DNA from: an uncultured Eubacteriales bacterium | GTDB taxonomy: Bacteria > Bacillota > Clostridia > Oscillospirales > Acutalibacteraceae | Assembly (NCBI GenBank): GCA_934476085.1 | Contig: CAKSNE010000004.1 | Coordinates: 70,186-134,185, forward strand | Reading direction: 5' to 3' | DNA length: 64,000 nt | Shown: piece by piece, positions 55,120-63,938 of the stretch | How positions within the stretch are numbered: position 1 is the stretch's first letter | How the letters are laid out: every line of letters starts with the position of its first letter | Notes under the pieces: model-generated | The model's database searches: none | What the model saw: only the letters and a program-made list of their open reading frames with translations | Told to the model about the DNA's origin: nothing | Program-made: the position numbers and the translations under genes

Positions 55120-55148
55120 ATTTTACAATACTAATTCAAAAATGTCAA
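55120..55148 (-). promoter_or_regulatory. promoter for the XRE gene
   Basis: Minus strand TTGACA (55143-55148), 17-nt spacer, TAAAAT (55120-55125). Confidence 0.65.
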
Positions 55149-55216
55149 TTATATCCACACAATTTGCAGTTGTATTTATTAATTTTTAAAAAATTATAAA
55201 TAATTTCTTTATACGG

Positions 55217-55245
55217 TTGTAAAAAGTTTAAATTAGAATTATAAT
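55217..55245 (+). promoter_or_regulatory. promoter for the CYTH-CBS operon
   Basis: TTGTAA (55217-55222), 17-nt spacer, TATAAT (55240-55245). This excludes the TTG at 55250 as a start codon. Confidence 0.65.
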
Positions 55246-55276
55246 AGTTTTGGATAATAAAAAAGGATTTAAATTT

Positions 55277-55801
55277 ATGATAGAAAATTTTGAAATTGAG
55301 AGAAAGTATATTATAAAAAACCCTGATTTAAACAAAATCAGAAAGCTTTCTAACAGGCAAATAAATATAACCCAAACATATATCGGATTAGATGATAAAG
55401 GATTTAATTGCAGAATAAGAAAAGTTGTTGAAAACGGTAAAACAAGATTTATACTTACAGAAAAGAAGAAAATCAGCAATATAAAAAGAATTGAAAACGA
55501 ACGTGAAATTTCAAATGAAGAGTATAATAAACTTTTTGAAAAGCGTCTTAAAAATCACAATATTATTGAAAAAACTCGTTATTGTATAAATGAAAACGGG
55601 TTTATTTATGAAATTGATATTTTTTCTTTTTGGCAAAAAATCGCTTTTTTAGAAGTAGAGCTTGAAAATGAAAATGTTATTCCGCCAATTCCCGATTATC
55701 TATCAGTTATTACTGAGGTTACGGAAAAAAAGGGATTTTCTAATTATTCACTAAGTAAAACAATCCCCGATGAAAACAAGATTTTAAAAGGAGAATTTTA
55801 A
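55277..55801 (+). CDS. CYTH-domain phosphohydrolase
   Basis: The 174-residue product has the hallmark N-terminal EIERKYII, then repeating charged strands (CRIRKV, FILTEKKK, ENEREIS, IDIFSF, FLEVELEN) that build a triphosphate tunnel binding di- or triphosphates with metal. The substrate is unknown; polyphosphate, thiamine triphosphate and nucleotides are known for relatives. I chose the ATG at 55277. It is 2 bp before the CBS-domain gene. Confidence 0.88.
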   Translation: MIENFEIERKYIIKNPDLNKIRKLSNRQINITQTYIGLDDKGFNCRIRKVVENGKTRFILTEKKKISNIKRIENEREISNEEYNKLFEKRLKNHNIIEKTRYCINENGFIYEIDIFSFWQKIAFLEVELENENVIPPIPDYLSVITEVTEKKGFSNYSLSKTIPDENKILKGEF

Positions 55802-55803
55802 TA

Positions 55804-56220
55804 ATGAATGTTGCTTTCTTTTTAACGCCTAAAAGCGAGGTTTCTTTCCTTTATGATGATTTTACGGTTCGTCAGGGACTCGAAAAAATGAAGTATCACG
55901 GATATACTGCGATACCTGTTATAACTAAAGACGGAAAATACGTTGCAACAGTATCAGAAGGCGATTTTTTATGGTTGATTGTTGATAGATATTTAAACAA
56001 GATGGAAGTAAACGATAAAAAGCTGGAAAAAATCTCAATAAAAGAAATTTTAAATATAGATAGATACAAAAGCGTTAAAATTACTTCATCAATTGATGAA
56101 TTAGTTTCTCTTTCGTTAAATCAAAACTTTGTGCCAATTGTTGATGATACAAACAATTTTATCGGAATTGTTTCTCGAAAGAAAATTATTGAACACTTTA
56201 GCAAAACGAAAAAGGCTTAA
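55804..56220 (+). CDS. CBS-domain protein, DarB/CbpB-like
   Basis: The 138-residue product is made of two CBS motifs (about 5-65 with YTAIPVITKDGKYVATVSEGDFLW, and 75-135 with FVPIVDDTNNFIGIVSR). Its size and the N-terminal pattern FLTPKSEVSFL recall Bacillus DarB/Listeria CbpB, which bind cyclic di-AMP and control the (p)ppGpp synthetase Rel. Whether this copy does so is inference. Co-transcribed with the CYTH gene. Confidence 0.8.
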   Translation: MNVAFFLTPKSEVSFLYDDFTVRQGLEKMKYHGYTAIPVITKDGKYVATVSEGDFLWLIVDRYLNKMEVNDKKLEKISIKEILNIDRYKSVKITSSIDELVSLSLNQNFVPIVDDTNNFIGIVSRKKIIEHFSKTKKA

Positions 56221-56247
56221 AGGTTTTTAAAACCTTTAAGCCTTTTT
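56209..56247. terminator. bidirectional terminator
   Basis: Perfect 19-bp stem (56209-56227 with 56229-56247); it overlaps the stop codon of the CBS gene. Confidence 0.9.
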
Positions 56248-56278
56248 TACTTTTCATAAATACTTTCTATTTTAAACT

Positions 56279-57013
56279 TTAATCATTTTGTGCTGCAACA
56301 TTAGGGCAAGTAATTTCTTTTACTTTATACTCACTATAACACCATTCAACCGCATTTTTAATAACACGCTGAATATCTTTATTATGATAAGTAGGAAAAG
56401 TTTCGTGGCCCGGTTGAAAATAGAAAACCTTACCGTTTTCTCTACGCCAACAAGCACCGGATCTAAATACTTCTCCGCCCGAGTACCAGCCGATAAATAC
56501 AAGCTTATCAGGCTCAGGAATACCAAACGGCTCACCGTACATTTCTTCTATCGGTAAAGTAATATGATCGCCTATGCCTTTTGCGATAGGGTGAGATGGT
56601 GAAACGACCCAAAGACGCTCTTTATCGTCTTCTTCACGCCAATGCAAAGTACAAGAAGTTCCCATAAGTGCTTTAAACGGTTTTGATAAATGTGCGGAAT
56701 GTAAGAAAATAATACCCATTCCACGCAAAACTGCATCTTTTACCATTTGAGCGATTTCATCCGAAACATCACCGTGTTTGCAATGAGCCCACCAAATAAG
56801 CACATCAGTATCATCAAGTAACTCTTTTGTAATGCCCGCATTTTCCTGTAATTCGCCATCATTATTATAAAGCGATGTTGTTTTAACATCAAAATCATCC
56901 TTTAAAAATGATGCTAAATATTCATGAATTCCATTTGGGTATAATTTAAGAACATCTTCGTTTTTCCATAAGCCCTCTTGTGCATTTTCGTTCCATACAG
57001 TAACTTTAATCAT
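56279..57013 (-). CDS. ThuA-domain protein
   Basis: The 244-residue product is a class I glutamine-amidotransferase-like fold without the amidotransferase cysteine: KVTVWNENAQEG, DVLIWWAHCKHGDVSD, GMGIIFLHSAHLSKPF, FYFQPGHETFP. ThuA proteins accompany Gfo/Idh/MocA enzymes in disaccharide oxidation pathways. I chose the ATG at 57013 (CGGAGT 9 nt upstream). Last gene of the four-gene cluster. Confidence 0.88.
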   Translation of the reverse strand: MIKVTVWNENAQEGLWKNEDVLKLYPNGIHEYLASFLKDDFDVKTTSLYNNDGELQENAGITKELLDDTDVLIWWAHCKHGDVSDEIAQMVKDAVLRGMGIIFLHSAHLSKPFKALMGTSCTLHWREEDDKERLWVVSPSHPIAKGIGDHITLPIEEMYGEPFGIPEPDKLVFIGWYSGGEVFRSGACWRRENGKVFYFQPGHETFPTYHNKDIQRVIKNAVEWCYSEYKVKEITCPNVAAQND

Positions 57014-57030
57014 AGTAAAACTCCGTTTCA

Positions 57031-58098
57031 TTAAATATCGGTTTTAACCGCATTACCTGTTTTAGCTGACTCAAAAGCCGCTTCCATTACTTTCATAACC
57101 CTGAGTGCCTGTTCAGGTTTAATTAAAAGTTCTTTGCCTTCGATTGCACCGACTAACTGACGATAAACTACTTCCAGTCCGTCTTCAACATCCAGCGGCT
57201 CGGTTAATTTTATATGTTCAACCGAATCAGGATGTCTAGGAGCCATTGTTTTTGTCGGGCCTGCTTTTGTATAAAAGATTTCTTCGTCCCAAACATTGTC
57301 TTTGTTAATTACTCTGACAATTTCGCCGTTGCAATCCCAATCGTCAACCTGTAAAGTACCGTCTTTACCTAAAACATACCATCTAGGCTTTGTTATATAA
57401 TTATTTGTAGCAACTTCAATTAATGCAGTAACGCCATCCGAAAATGTCATAATCATTTGGAAATTATCATCAACTTCTTTGTAATCAACACTATACATCT
57501 TACAAAAAACATTGACTACCTTTTCAGGCTTCATATACATTAACTGGTCAATTAAATGAACGCCCCAATCGAGCATCATTCCACCGCCAAGCTCTTTTAA
57601 TGTACGCCAGCCTTTCGGCATACCTCTTGAGCCTTCAACACGGCTTTCAATATGATAAACCTTGCCGATTTTGCCCGCTTCAACATTTCTTTTCATAAGT
57701 TGAAAATCACGGTTTGTTCTACGGTTTTGGTCGATTGTAAATACTTTTCCTGTTTCTTTTGCAACCGCCATAATTTCAAGTAATTCATCGCTTGTAATAG
57801 TAACGGGTTTCTCGCAAATAACATTTTTATTATGTCGTAAAGCATCAATACAAATTTCTTTATGTGCTTCATTTGTAGTAGCAACCAAAACTATATCAAT
57901 CTCAGGATCAGAGAGCAACTCCTCTCTGGAATTATAAGCAACCAGTCCTTCGCTTCTGGCTAACTCCATTCGTTTTTCGTTTAAGTCAAAAACACCTTTT
58001 GTTTTAACTCTTTCATTCGGATGGTCAACGCTGCAAAGATAATGTCCATGAGCCATTCCGCCATAACCGATAATGCCTAAATTATATATTTTATCCAT
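57031..58098 (-). CDS. Gfo/Idh/MocA-family oxidoreductase
   Basis: NAD(P)-dependent sugar dehydrogenase. The 355-residue product has the Rossmann motif GIIGYGGMAHGHYL (about 8-21), the signature NVICEKPVTIT (about 94-104, catalytic Lys) and the second-domain GGGMMLDWGVHLIDQLMYM with the conserved Asp/His. The substrate is unknown. Confidence 0.93.
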   Translation of the reverse strand: MDKIYNLGIIGYGGMAHGHYLCSVDHPNERVKTKGVFDLNEKRMELARSEGLVAYNSREELLSDPEIDIVLVATTNEAHKEICIDALRHNKNVICEKPVTITSDELLEIMAVAKETGKVFTIDQNRRTNRDFQLMKRNVEAGKIGKVYHIESRVEGSRGMPKGWRTLKELGGGMMLDWGVHLIDQLMYMKPEKVVNVFCKMYSVDYKEVDDNFQMIMTFSDGVTALIEVATNNYITKPRWYVLGKDGTLQVDDWDCNGEIVRVINKDNVWDEEIFYTKAGPTKTMAPRHPDSVEHIKLTEPLDVEDGLEVVYRQLVGAIEGKELLIKPEQALRVMKVMEAAFESAKTGNAVKTDI

Positions 58099-58130
58099 AA
58101 AAATTGCCTTACCTTTTTAATTGATAAATT

Positions 58131-59096
58131 TTAAGCCCACCACATCTCGCCTGCGGTTTTAAAAATCAAAACTTCTTTTAAGAAAGCAATTGCTTTTTCA
58201 AGTCCTTCTTCAGGCGACATTAATGCGTCTTCATGTTCAATGCTGATTGAACCGTCATAGCCTACCGCTTTAAGTGTTGAAATAATATCATTCCAAACTT
58301 CTTTTCCATGACCATAACCGACAGTTCTAAACACCCAAGAACGTCCGAGAATATCGCCGTAGCTTTTTGTATCCAAAACGCCGTTTACTGCGGTATTATG
58401 CTCATCAATTTTTGTATCCTTTGCGTGGAAATGATAAATTGCACCTTTAAGCTTTTTAATAGCTTCAACAGGATTAATTCCTTGCCAGAATAAATGCGAC
58501 GGATCAACATTAGCACCGATAATATCACCGACTGCCTCACGTAATTTAAGGCAAGTTTCAGGGTTGTAAACCACAAATCCAGGGTGCATTTCAAAAGCGA
58601 TTTTTGTTATTCCATGGGCTTTAGCAAACTCAGCGGTTTTCTTCCAATAAGGAATAACTTTTTCTTTCCATTGCCAATCAAGCACCTGTAAATAATCTTC
58701 AGGCCAAGCACAAGTAACCCAGTTAGGAAGCTTTGAATCTTCGCAATCACCAGGGCAACCGGCAAATCCGATAATTGTATCAACGCCCAAAACTTCAGCC
58801 GCTAAAATTGCATTTTTAAACTCTGTATCAGATTTTTCAGCAAACTCTTTATTTGGATGAAGCGGATTGCCATGACACGCAATAGCTGAAATTGAAATAT
58901 CATATTTTGCCATTAAATCTTTATATTCTTTGACTTTTTCAGGATGACCGATTAATTCGGCAGGTTTTAAATGATTATCGCCCGGATAACCGCCGGCACC
59001 GATTTCCATTTCCTGAACGCCTAAACTATTAAGATATTTAAGTGCATCTTCAAAAGAATAACTGTTTAAAACAGGATTCATTACTCCAAGTTTCAT
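58131..59096 (-). CDS. sugar phosphate isomerase/epimerase-like TIM-barrel enzyme
   Basis: The 321-residue product is of the xylose isomerase-like/AP endonuclease 2 type. Metal-ligand regions are IAFEMHPG (Glu, about 167), GANVDPSHLFWQG (Asp/His, about 195), YHFHAKDTK (His, about 223) and ISIEHED (Glu, about 281). Acts on a keto- or aldo-sugar. It lies between two Gfo/Idh/MocA genes, the arrangement of sugar oxidation or keto-glycoside cleavage pathways. Confidence 0.92.
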   Translation of the reverse strand: MKLGVMNPVLNSYSFEDALKYLNSLGVQEMEIGAGGYPGDNHLKPAELIGHPEKVKEYKDLMAKYDISISAIACHGNPLHPNKEFAEKSDTEFKNAILAAEVLGVDTIIGFAGCPGDCEDSKLPNWVTCAWPEDYLQVLDWQWKEKVIPYWKKTAEFAKAHGITKIAFEMHPGFVVYNPETCLKLREAVGDIIGANVDPSHLFWQGINPVEAIKKLKGAIYHFHAKDTKIDEHNTAVNGVLDTKSYGDILGRSWVFRTVGYGHGKEVWNDIISTLKAVGYDGSISIEHEDALMSPEEGLEKAIAFLKEVLIFKTAGEMWWA

Positions 59097-59109
59097 AAAT
59101 TATGCCTCC

Positions 59110-60189
59110 TTAAAGTTTTACTTCTTCGCCGAGTTCAGCCGATTTATACATAGCTTCAAGAATTTTTACCATGTTAACGCCCTGTTCAGGAAGAAAATCA
59201 GGTTCACATCTACCTTTTAAAACATCAACAAAATGTAAAATGTTTTGTGCATGTTGTCCTACAGCTTCTTTGCCTACATTAGGCTCAATATCAACTGTTT
59301 TTCCGAATTCTTCAGTAAATATTTTGAATTTTCCATCAGAAGCTGATGTTGAAGCACCGGCTTTTGTACCACGAAGCTCAACAAATGTTTTTTCTTTTTC
59401 AATATTAGAAGCCCAAGAAAATTCAATCTGCATTGAAGCACCGTTGTCAAAACGAATAAATCCCATTGCAAGATCTTCTACATCAAAAGTTCCGCCTTTT
59501 ACTGCGTTACCGAATTGTGAATGAACTGAATCAGACTCACCTTCGTTATCGGCAAATTTGCAGTAAGTACAGCCGCTTACAGCAACAGGTTTTGGATTTC
59601 CCATAAGCCAAATTGCAAGGTCAATCATATGAACACCAAGGTCAATAAGCGGACCGCCGCCTGATTGTGCTTTAGTTGTAAACCAACCGCCTTTGCCAGG
59701 AATACCTCTTCTTCTTCTCCAAGCACATCGAGCAGTATAAATATCTCCCATTTTTCCTGCTTCAATATAACTCTTTAAGAATTTAGAAGAATTATTAAAA
59801 CGATTATTTCTCATAACCATTAATACTTTACCGCTTTTCTCAGCAGCTTCTTTCATTTTATTAGCTTCTGCTACAGAAACAGCATCAGGTTTTTCGCAAA
59901 AAACATTAATACCTTTATTTAAAGCTGCAACCGCAACAACTGAATGAAGATAGTTAGGAGTACAAATATCAACCGCATCTAACTCTTCTTTTTCGAGCAT
60001 TTCTTCAAAGCTTTCATAACAATGTTCTTTAGAAACGCCCAATTTTTCAGCGGTAGAAATTGCTTTATCAAAAATAATATCGCAAAATGCCACTGCCTCA
60101 AAATCATCATTGTTTTCATAAGCATAAATATGAGCACCGTTGAAAATATTTCCACAACCAACAATGCCGAATTTAAGTTTTTTACCCAT
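59110..60189 (-). CDS. Gfo/Idh/MocA-family oxidoreductase
   Basis: The 359-residue product has KFGIVGCGNIFNGAHI (about 5-20), the signature NVFCEKPDAVS (about 95-105) and GGGPLIDLGVHMIDLAIWLMG. It differs from the sister gene 1 kb downstream and probably catalyses another oxidation/reduction step. First gene of the cluster. Confidence 0.93.
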   Translation of the reverse strand: MGKKLKFGIVGCGNIFNGAHIYAYENNDDFEAVAFCDIIFDKAISTAEKLGVSKEHCYESFEEMLEKEELDAVDICTPNYLHSVVAVAALNKGINVFCEKPDAVSVAEANKMKEAAEKSGKVLMVMRNNRFNNSSKFLKSYIEAGKMGDIYTARCAWRRRRGIPGKGGWFTTKAQSGGGPLIDLGVHMIDLAIWLMGNPKPVAVSGCTYCKFADNEGESDSVHSQFGNAVKGGTFDVEDLAMGFIRFDNGASMQIEFSWASNIEKEKTFVELRGTKAGASTSASDGKFKIFTEEFGKTVDIEPNVGKEAVGQHAQNILHFVDVLKGRCEPDFLPEQGVNMVKILEAMYKSAELGEEVKL

Positions 60190-60328
60190 AATAAATCATC
60201 TCCAAATTCTGAAAAGTAAATTTAAAAACTTTTCTTATTTTCGAGAAAATTATAGCACACTTGAAAAAAATAGTGTATAATATATTTGATTAAAAATATC
60301 AAATATTTGTCATTGGGGACTTTTAATT

Positions 60329-61234
60329 ATGAAAAAAGGCTTTTATGAAAACAAATTCCGCCGTAATGGTATTGAAATGCCGATTCATTGTATCTATATA
60401 CATTGTAAAAAGAACGAAGATAATGCACCTAATCCGCATTACCACGAATATATTGAAATTTTATATAGTATTGATACTAATTCTTCAATTTATATAAACG
60501 GTAACTATGTTCAATTTAACACCGGTGATTTAGCTATTGTAAATTCGGGTGAAAGCCACGAGCTGACTAATTATAAAGACGGATCTTATATAGTAATTAA
60601 AGTATTACCGGAAATTCTTTATTCAAGCGATCAATCGGTTTTTGAAATGAAATATATGATGCCGTTTGTTATTGAAAATTCAAAAAACAAACGATTTTTC
60701 TCTGCTGAAGAAATAGGAAACAGGTATATCCATGATATTATGTCTGAAATTATGAATGAATGGATAACCGCTGACTATGGATATGAATTAGCTATAAGAG
60801 CTAATATTTTAAAAATATTTTTATGGGTTCTTCGTTATTGGCGTGATAGAAATCTGGATTCAATGGATATGTTTGATTATTCAGATGAAACGCTTCGTAT
60901 TGTTCAATCAGCTATTGAATTTGTTTCGACTAATTATGCAACAATTAATGAAAAAGACGTAGCTGAACATTGCAATTTAAGTTACAGTTATTTTTCAAGA
61001 ATCTTTAAAAAGGTTATGAATCAAAGCTTTTCTGAATATTTAAATTCTTATCGTATAACAAAAGCAGAACAGCTTTTATCTTCGACCGATAAACCAATCA
61101 GCGAAATTTCAGATATGATTGGCTTTTCTACACCTAGCTATTTTATAAGCTTATTTAAATCTAAAAAGGATATTTCGCCAAAGCAATACAGACTAAACTT
61201 TACAAGAAAAATTGATAAAGATAATCTAAATTAA
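60329..61234 (+). CDS. AraC-family regulator
   Basis: The 301-residue product has an N-terminal cupin-like sensor (HYHEYIEILYSI pattern around NPHYHEYIEILY, about 35-46) and a C-terminal double helix-turn-helix (about 195-295; DVAEHCNLSYSYFSRIFKK, ISEISDMIGFSTPSYFISLFK). It is divergent from the oxidoreductase cluster, probably its sugar-responsive activator. The cluster side shows a TATAAT box but no good -35, as expected for an activated promoter. Confidence 0.92.
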   Translation: MKKGFYENKFRRNGIEMPIHCIYIHCKKNEDNAPNPHYHEYIEILYSIDTNSSIYINGNYVQFNTGDLAIVNSGESHELTNYKDGSYIVIKVLPEILYSSDQSVFEMKYMMPFVIENSKNKRFFSAEEIGNRYIHDIMSEIMNEWITADYGYELAIRANILKIFLWVLRYWRDRNLDSMDMFDYSDETLRIVQSAIEFVSTNYATINEKDVAEHCNLSYSYFSRIFKKVMNQSFSEYLNSYRITKAEQLLSSTDKPISEISDMIGFSTPSYFISLFKSKKDISPKQYRLNFTRKIDKDNLN

Positions 61235-61237
61235 AAA

Positions 61238-61270
61238 AACAGCGGTGAGAAAAAATTTCTCATCGCTGTT
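61238..61270. terminator. bidirectional terminator
   Basis: A 14-bp stem with one G-T wobble (61238-61251 with 61257-61270) between the convergent araC-type and PASTA genes. Confidence 0.85.
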
Positions 61271-61278
61271 TACTTATC

Positions 61279-63000
61279 TTACTGTCCTGCCGTATGAGGC
61301 GGAGTTGTTGCAGCAGATTTTGTTGTAGTCTTTGTAGTAGGCTTTTCGGTTGTTGTAGTAGGTTTTGTTGTAGTTGTTGTTGTGGTAGTTGAAGTAGTTG
61401 TAACATAAGTATTTATATTTACAGTTACTTTCATATCACTGTTAACTGTTTCTCCTACATTAGGGGTAACATCAACAACTGCTTCCGGTAATGCATTCGG
61501 CAAATATTTTTCACCAAATGAAATATTTTCAGGAGAAAAACCTACTTCAAGCAATTTTATATAAGCGTCCTGTTTTGTAAGACCGACAACATTAGGCATT
61601 GAAAAGTTTTGATTTCCGAGACTAACAACTAATTTAATAACCTGTCCGTCTTTTATCTCTGTACCTGCATTAGGTGTTTGAGAAATAACTTCGCCTTTTG
61701 GTTGAGAGCTATACTGTTTTGAACTAACTTCAAAAGTAAATCTTGCTCTAACCTTAATATACTCAGGTGATGATAAAATATCACTGTACTTAACACCTAC
61801 AAAATTCGGAACTTTGTTGCTGTCATAAGTAACATTATTGAGAGTTGTTGTAGGCACTGTAGTTGTAACAGTAGGCTCATTGTTATTATTTTTATTTGCA
61901 TTTGTCAACATCCACATACCGCAAAACAAAATTGCTAAAACAACAATTGTTGCACAAACAGAGATAATAAGAATTTTATTTCTATACTGTTTGCTGGCAA
62001 CCGCTTTTACTTCACCGGTTTTGTTATTATATTTTGTACTTAATTTCGGTGTGGAAATAAGCTCGGAACGAAACTCTTCAACAGACTTTGTTCGGTCTTC
62101 AGGCATAATTTCAAGTGAATTTGCAAGTGCGGAAAGTGCATTTCCCGGCAAAGTTTTAGCAACTTCCGCAGGAATAGTCATTTTATCCTCGGTTACACGA
62201 ACAGTCGCTTCAGGCGGCGGATTACCAACCAAAAATCGATACATTAATGCACCGAGCGCATAAACATCGGTCCAAGGACCTTGCTCACCGTCAAAGCCAT
62301 ACTGTTCTATTGCAGCATAACCTTTGTGCAAACTTGCCTGCAAATCTGTTCTTGCAGTTCTTGCATCATGAATACAAAATTCGGTAAGACGAAGTTTACC
62401 GTCTTTTCCTACTAAAATCGTATCCGGCGAAATACCCCTATGTATGATATCAACCGCATGTAGCGATGAAATTGTAGCTAAAAGCGGCATAAACAATGGT
62501 CTAAATTGTTCGTAGCTTAAAACGCCGCCGTTGCGGAGCAAAAAGTCACGAAGAGTTATAGCTTCAACATATTCTGTAATATAATAAGTTGTACCGTTTT
62601 CATCAAAAATATCAAGAATATTAAGAAGTCCTGCAAAACCGTTCATATGAGATAAAGATTTTGCAAGCGAAGTAAATTCAGAACGGTGTTTATCAAAATT
62701 AAAACCATATTCTGAAAACGGTTTAACCAAGGTATTAATTCTATCGACTAATCCAACAGGGAAAAACTCACGAATTCTAACAACGCTTTGTTTTTCAACA
62801 TCGTAACCGATATAAGTAATACCTTCACAGTTTTCATTTAAAATTTTACCGACATAATAACGCTCTTGTAAAAGAGTTTTTATCGGCAAAGCATTAGGCT
62901 GATTATCTTTTGTGCCGTCATATTTACAATAAGGGCATTCAGGCATAAAGTCAGGTTTTTCACGCATACAGCCAAAACACAACTTTTCTAAATCTGCCAT
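61279..63000 (-). CDS. PASTA receptor with degenerate Ser/Thr kinase domain
   Basis: The 573-residue product has a zinc ribbon (Cys 8, 11, 22, 25), a kinase-like domain (about 47-315), one transmembrane helix (about 344-366), two PASTA domains (about 395-465 and 468-530) and a Thr-rich tail. Key kinase residues are replaced: the VAIK lysine is Arg (VRIREFF, 76), HRD is HRG (187-189), the following Asn is Thr (194) and DFG is EFC (207-209). It is therefore probably a pseudokinase binding muropeptides outside. AGGAGG precedes the ATG. No phosphatase gene is adjacent. Confidence 0.9.
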   Translation of the reverse strand: MADLEKLCFGCMREKPDFMPECPYCKYDGTKDNQPNALPIKTLLQERYYVGKILNENCEGITYIGYDVEKQSVVRIREFFPVGLVDRINTLVKPFSEYGFNFDKHRSEFTSLAKSLSHMNGFAGLLNILDIFDENGTTYYITEYVEAITLRDFLLRNGGVLSYEQFRPLFMPLLATISSLHAVDIIHRGISPDTILVGKDGKLRLTEFCIHDARTARTDLQASLHKGYAAIEQYGFDGEQGPWTDVYALGALMYRFLVGNPPPEATVRVTEDKMTIPAEVAKTLPGNALSALANSLEIMPEDRTKSVEEFRSELISTPKLSTKYNNKTGEVKAVASKQYRNKILIISVCATIVVLAILFCGMWMLTNANKNNNNEPTVTTTVPTTTLNNVTYDSNKVPNFVGVKYSDILSSPEYIKVRARFTFEVSSKQYSSQPKGEVISQTPNAGTEIKDGQVIKLVVSLGNQNFSMPNVVGLTKQDAYIKLLEVGFSPENISFGEKYLPNALPEAVVDVTPNVGETVNSDMKVTVNINTYVTTTSTTTTTTTTKPTTTTEKPTTKTTTKSAATTPPHTAGQ

Positions 63001-63034
63001 TAAAGCTTACCTCCTATAAAGAGTTATATAATTA

Positions 63035-63063
63035 ATTATACAATATATACTTATATATCGCAA
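63035..63063 (-). promoter_or_regulatory. promoter for the PASTA pseudokinase
   Basis: Minus strand TTGCGA (63058-63063), 17-nt spacer, TATAAT (63035-63040). Confidence 0.65.
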
Positions 63064-63091
63064 GCAATATAACAAAACTGTAACAAAATTC

Positions 63092-63119
63092 AAGGCGACT
63101 AACAAAAATTAGTCGCCTT
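63092..63119 (-). terminator. terminator after the yebC-family gene
   Basis: Perfect 11-bp stem AAGGCGACTAA/TTAGTCGCCTT, 17 bp after the stop; the T-run is weak. Confidence 0.7.
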
Positions 63120-63135
63120 TTTATTTTCGATGAAC

Positions 63136-63870
63136 TTATTCTTCAGGTAAGTTATCAAGATTGTGCCATACATTTTGAACATCATCATTATCTTCAAGCA
63201 TTTCAAGCAATTTTTGCATTTTTTCCATTGATTCATCATCAGTAATGCTTGTAAAAGTTGAAGGATAGTATTCAGGCTCTGCCGACATAACTTTATAGCC
63301 CTTTTCAGTTAAAACAGTGCTTACATCACCGACAGTATTAGGATCGGTTATAATTTCAAAAACACCGTCTTCAGCATTAAAGTCATCCGCACCTGCTTCT
63401 AAAGCAGCTTCCATAACTTCATCTTCATTAACGCCTTCGCCATCAACAGCAATAAGTCCACGACGGGTAAACATAAACATAACTGAGCCTTGAGCTCCGA
63501 GATTACCGCCGAATTTATCAAAATAATGACGCATTTCGCCTGCTGTACGGTTGCGGTTATCAGTTAAGCATTCAACAATTACAGCAACACCTGATGGGCC
63601 GTAGCCTTCATAAACGCAGTTTTCATAGTTTGAAGTGTCGCCGTCGCCTGATGCTTTTTTAATAATTCTCTCAATGTTGTCATTAGGTACATTAAGTGAT
63701 TTAGCTTTTGCAATACAATCACGAAGCTTTGAGTTTACATTAGGATCAGGGCCGCCTGCCTTTACGATAACAGACATCTCTCTGCCGATTTTAGTAAAAA
63801 TTTTTGCCCTTGCAGCGTCATTAGCGCCTTTTTTTCTTTTAATATTGTTCCATTTGGAATGTCCTGACAT
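63136..63870 (-). CDS. YebC/PmpR-family protein
   Basis: The 244-residue product begins MSGHSKWNNIKRKKG, the invariant family start. It shows KAGGPDPNVNSKLRD, NVPNDNIERIIKK, YEGYGPSGVA and the acidic C-terminus. The family is described as DNA-binding regulators and, more recently, as translation factors easing proline-rich stalls; which applies is open. Single-gene unit with its own promoter. Confidence 0.96.
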   Translation of the reverse strand: MSGHSKWNNIKRKKGANDAARAKIFTKIGREMSVIVKAGGPDPNVNSKLRDCIAKAKSLNVPNDNIERIIKKASGDGDTSNYENCVYEGYGPSGVAVIVECLTDNRNRTAGEMRHYFDKFGGNLGAQGSVMFMFTRRGLIAVDGEGVNEDEVMEAALEAGADDFNAEDGVFEIITDPNTVGDVSTVLTEKGYKVMSAEPEYYPSTFTSITDDESMEKMQKLLEMLEDNDDVQNVWHNLDNLPEE

Positions 63871-63909
63871 ATTTAAAGACTCCTTATTAAATGATTAATT
63901 AACTAGGTC

Positions 63910-63938
63910 ATTATATCACACAACCGCCTAAAATTCAA
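63910..63938 (-). promoter_or_regulatory. promoter for the yebC-family gene
   Basis: Minus strand TTGAAT (63933-63938), 17-nt spacer, TATAAT (63910-63915). Confidence 0.7.

Noticed and set aside
61310..61420. Short tandem repeats as a CRISPR array or satellite
   Set aside because: They are Thr codons of the PASTA protein tail with no spacers; the same holds for 1020-1200 and 5260-5560.
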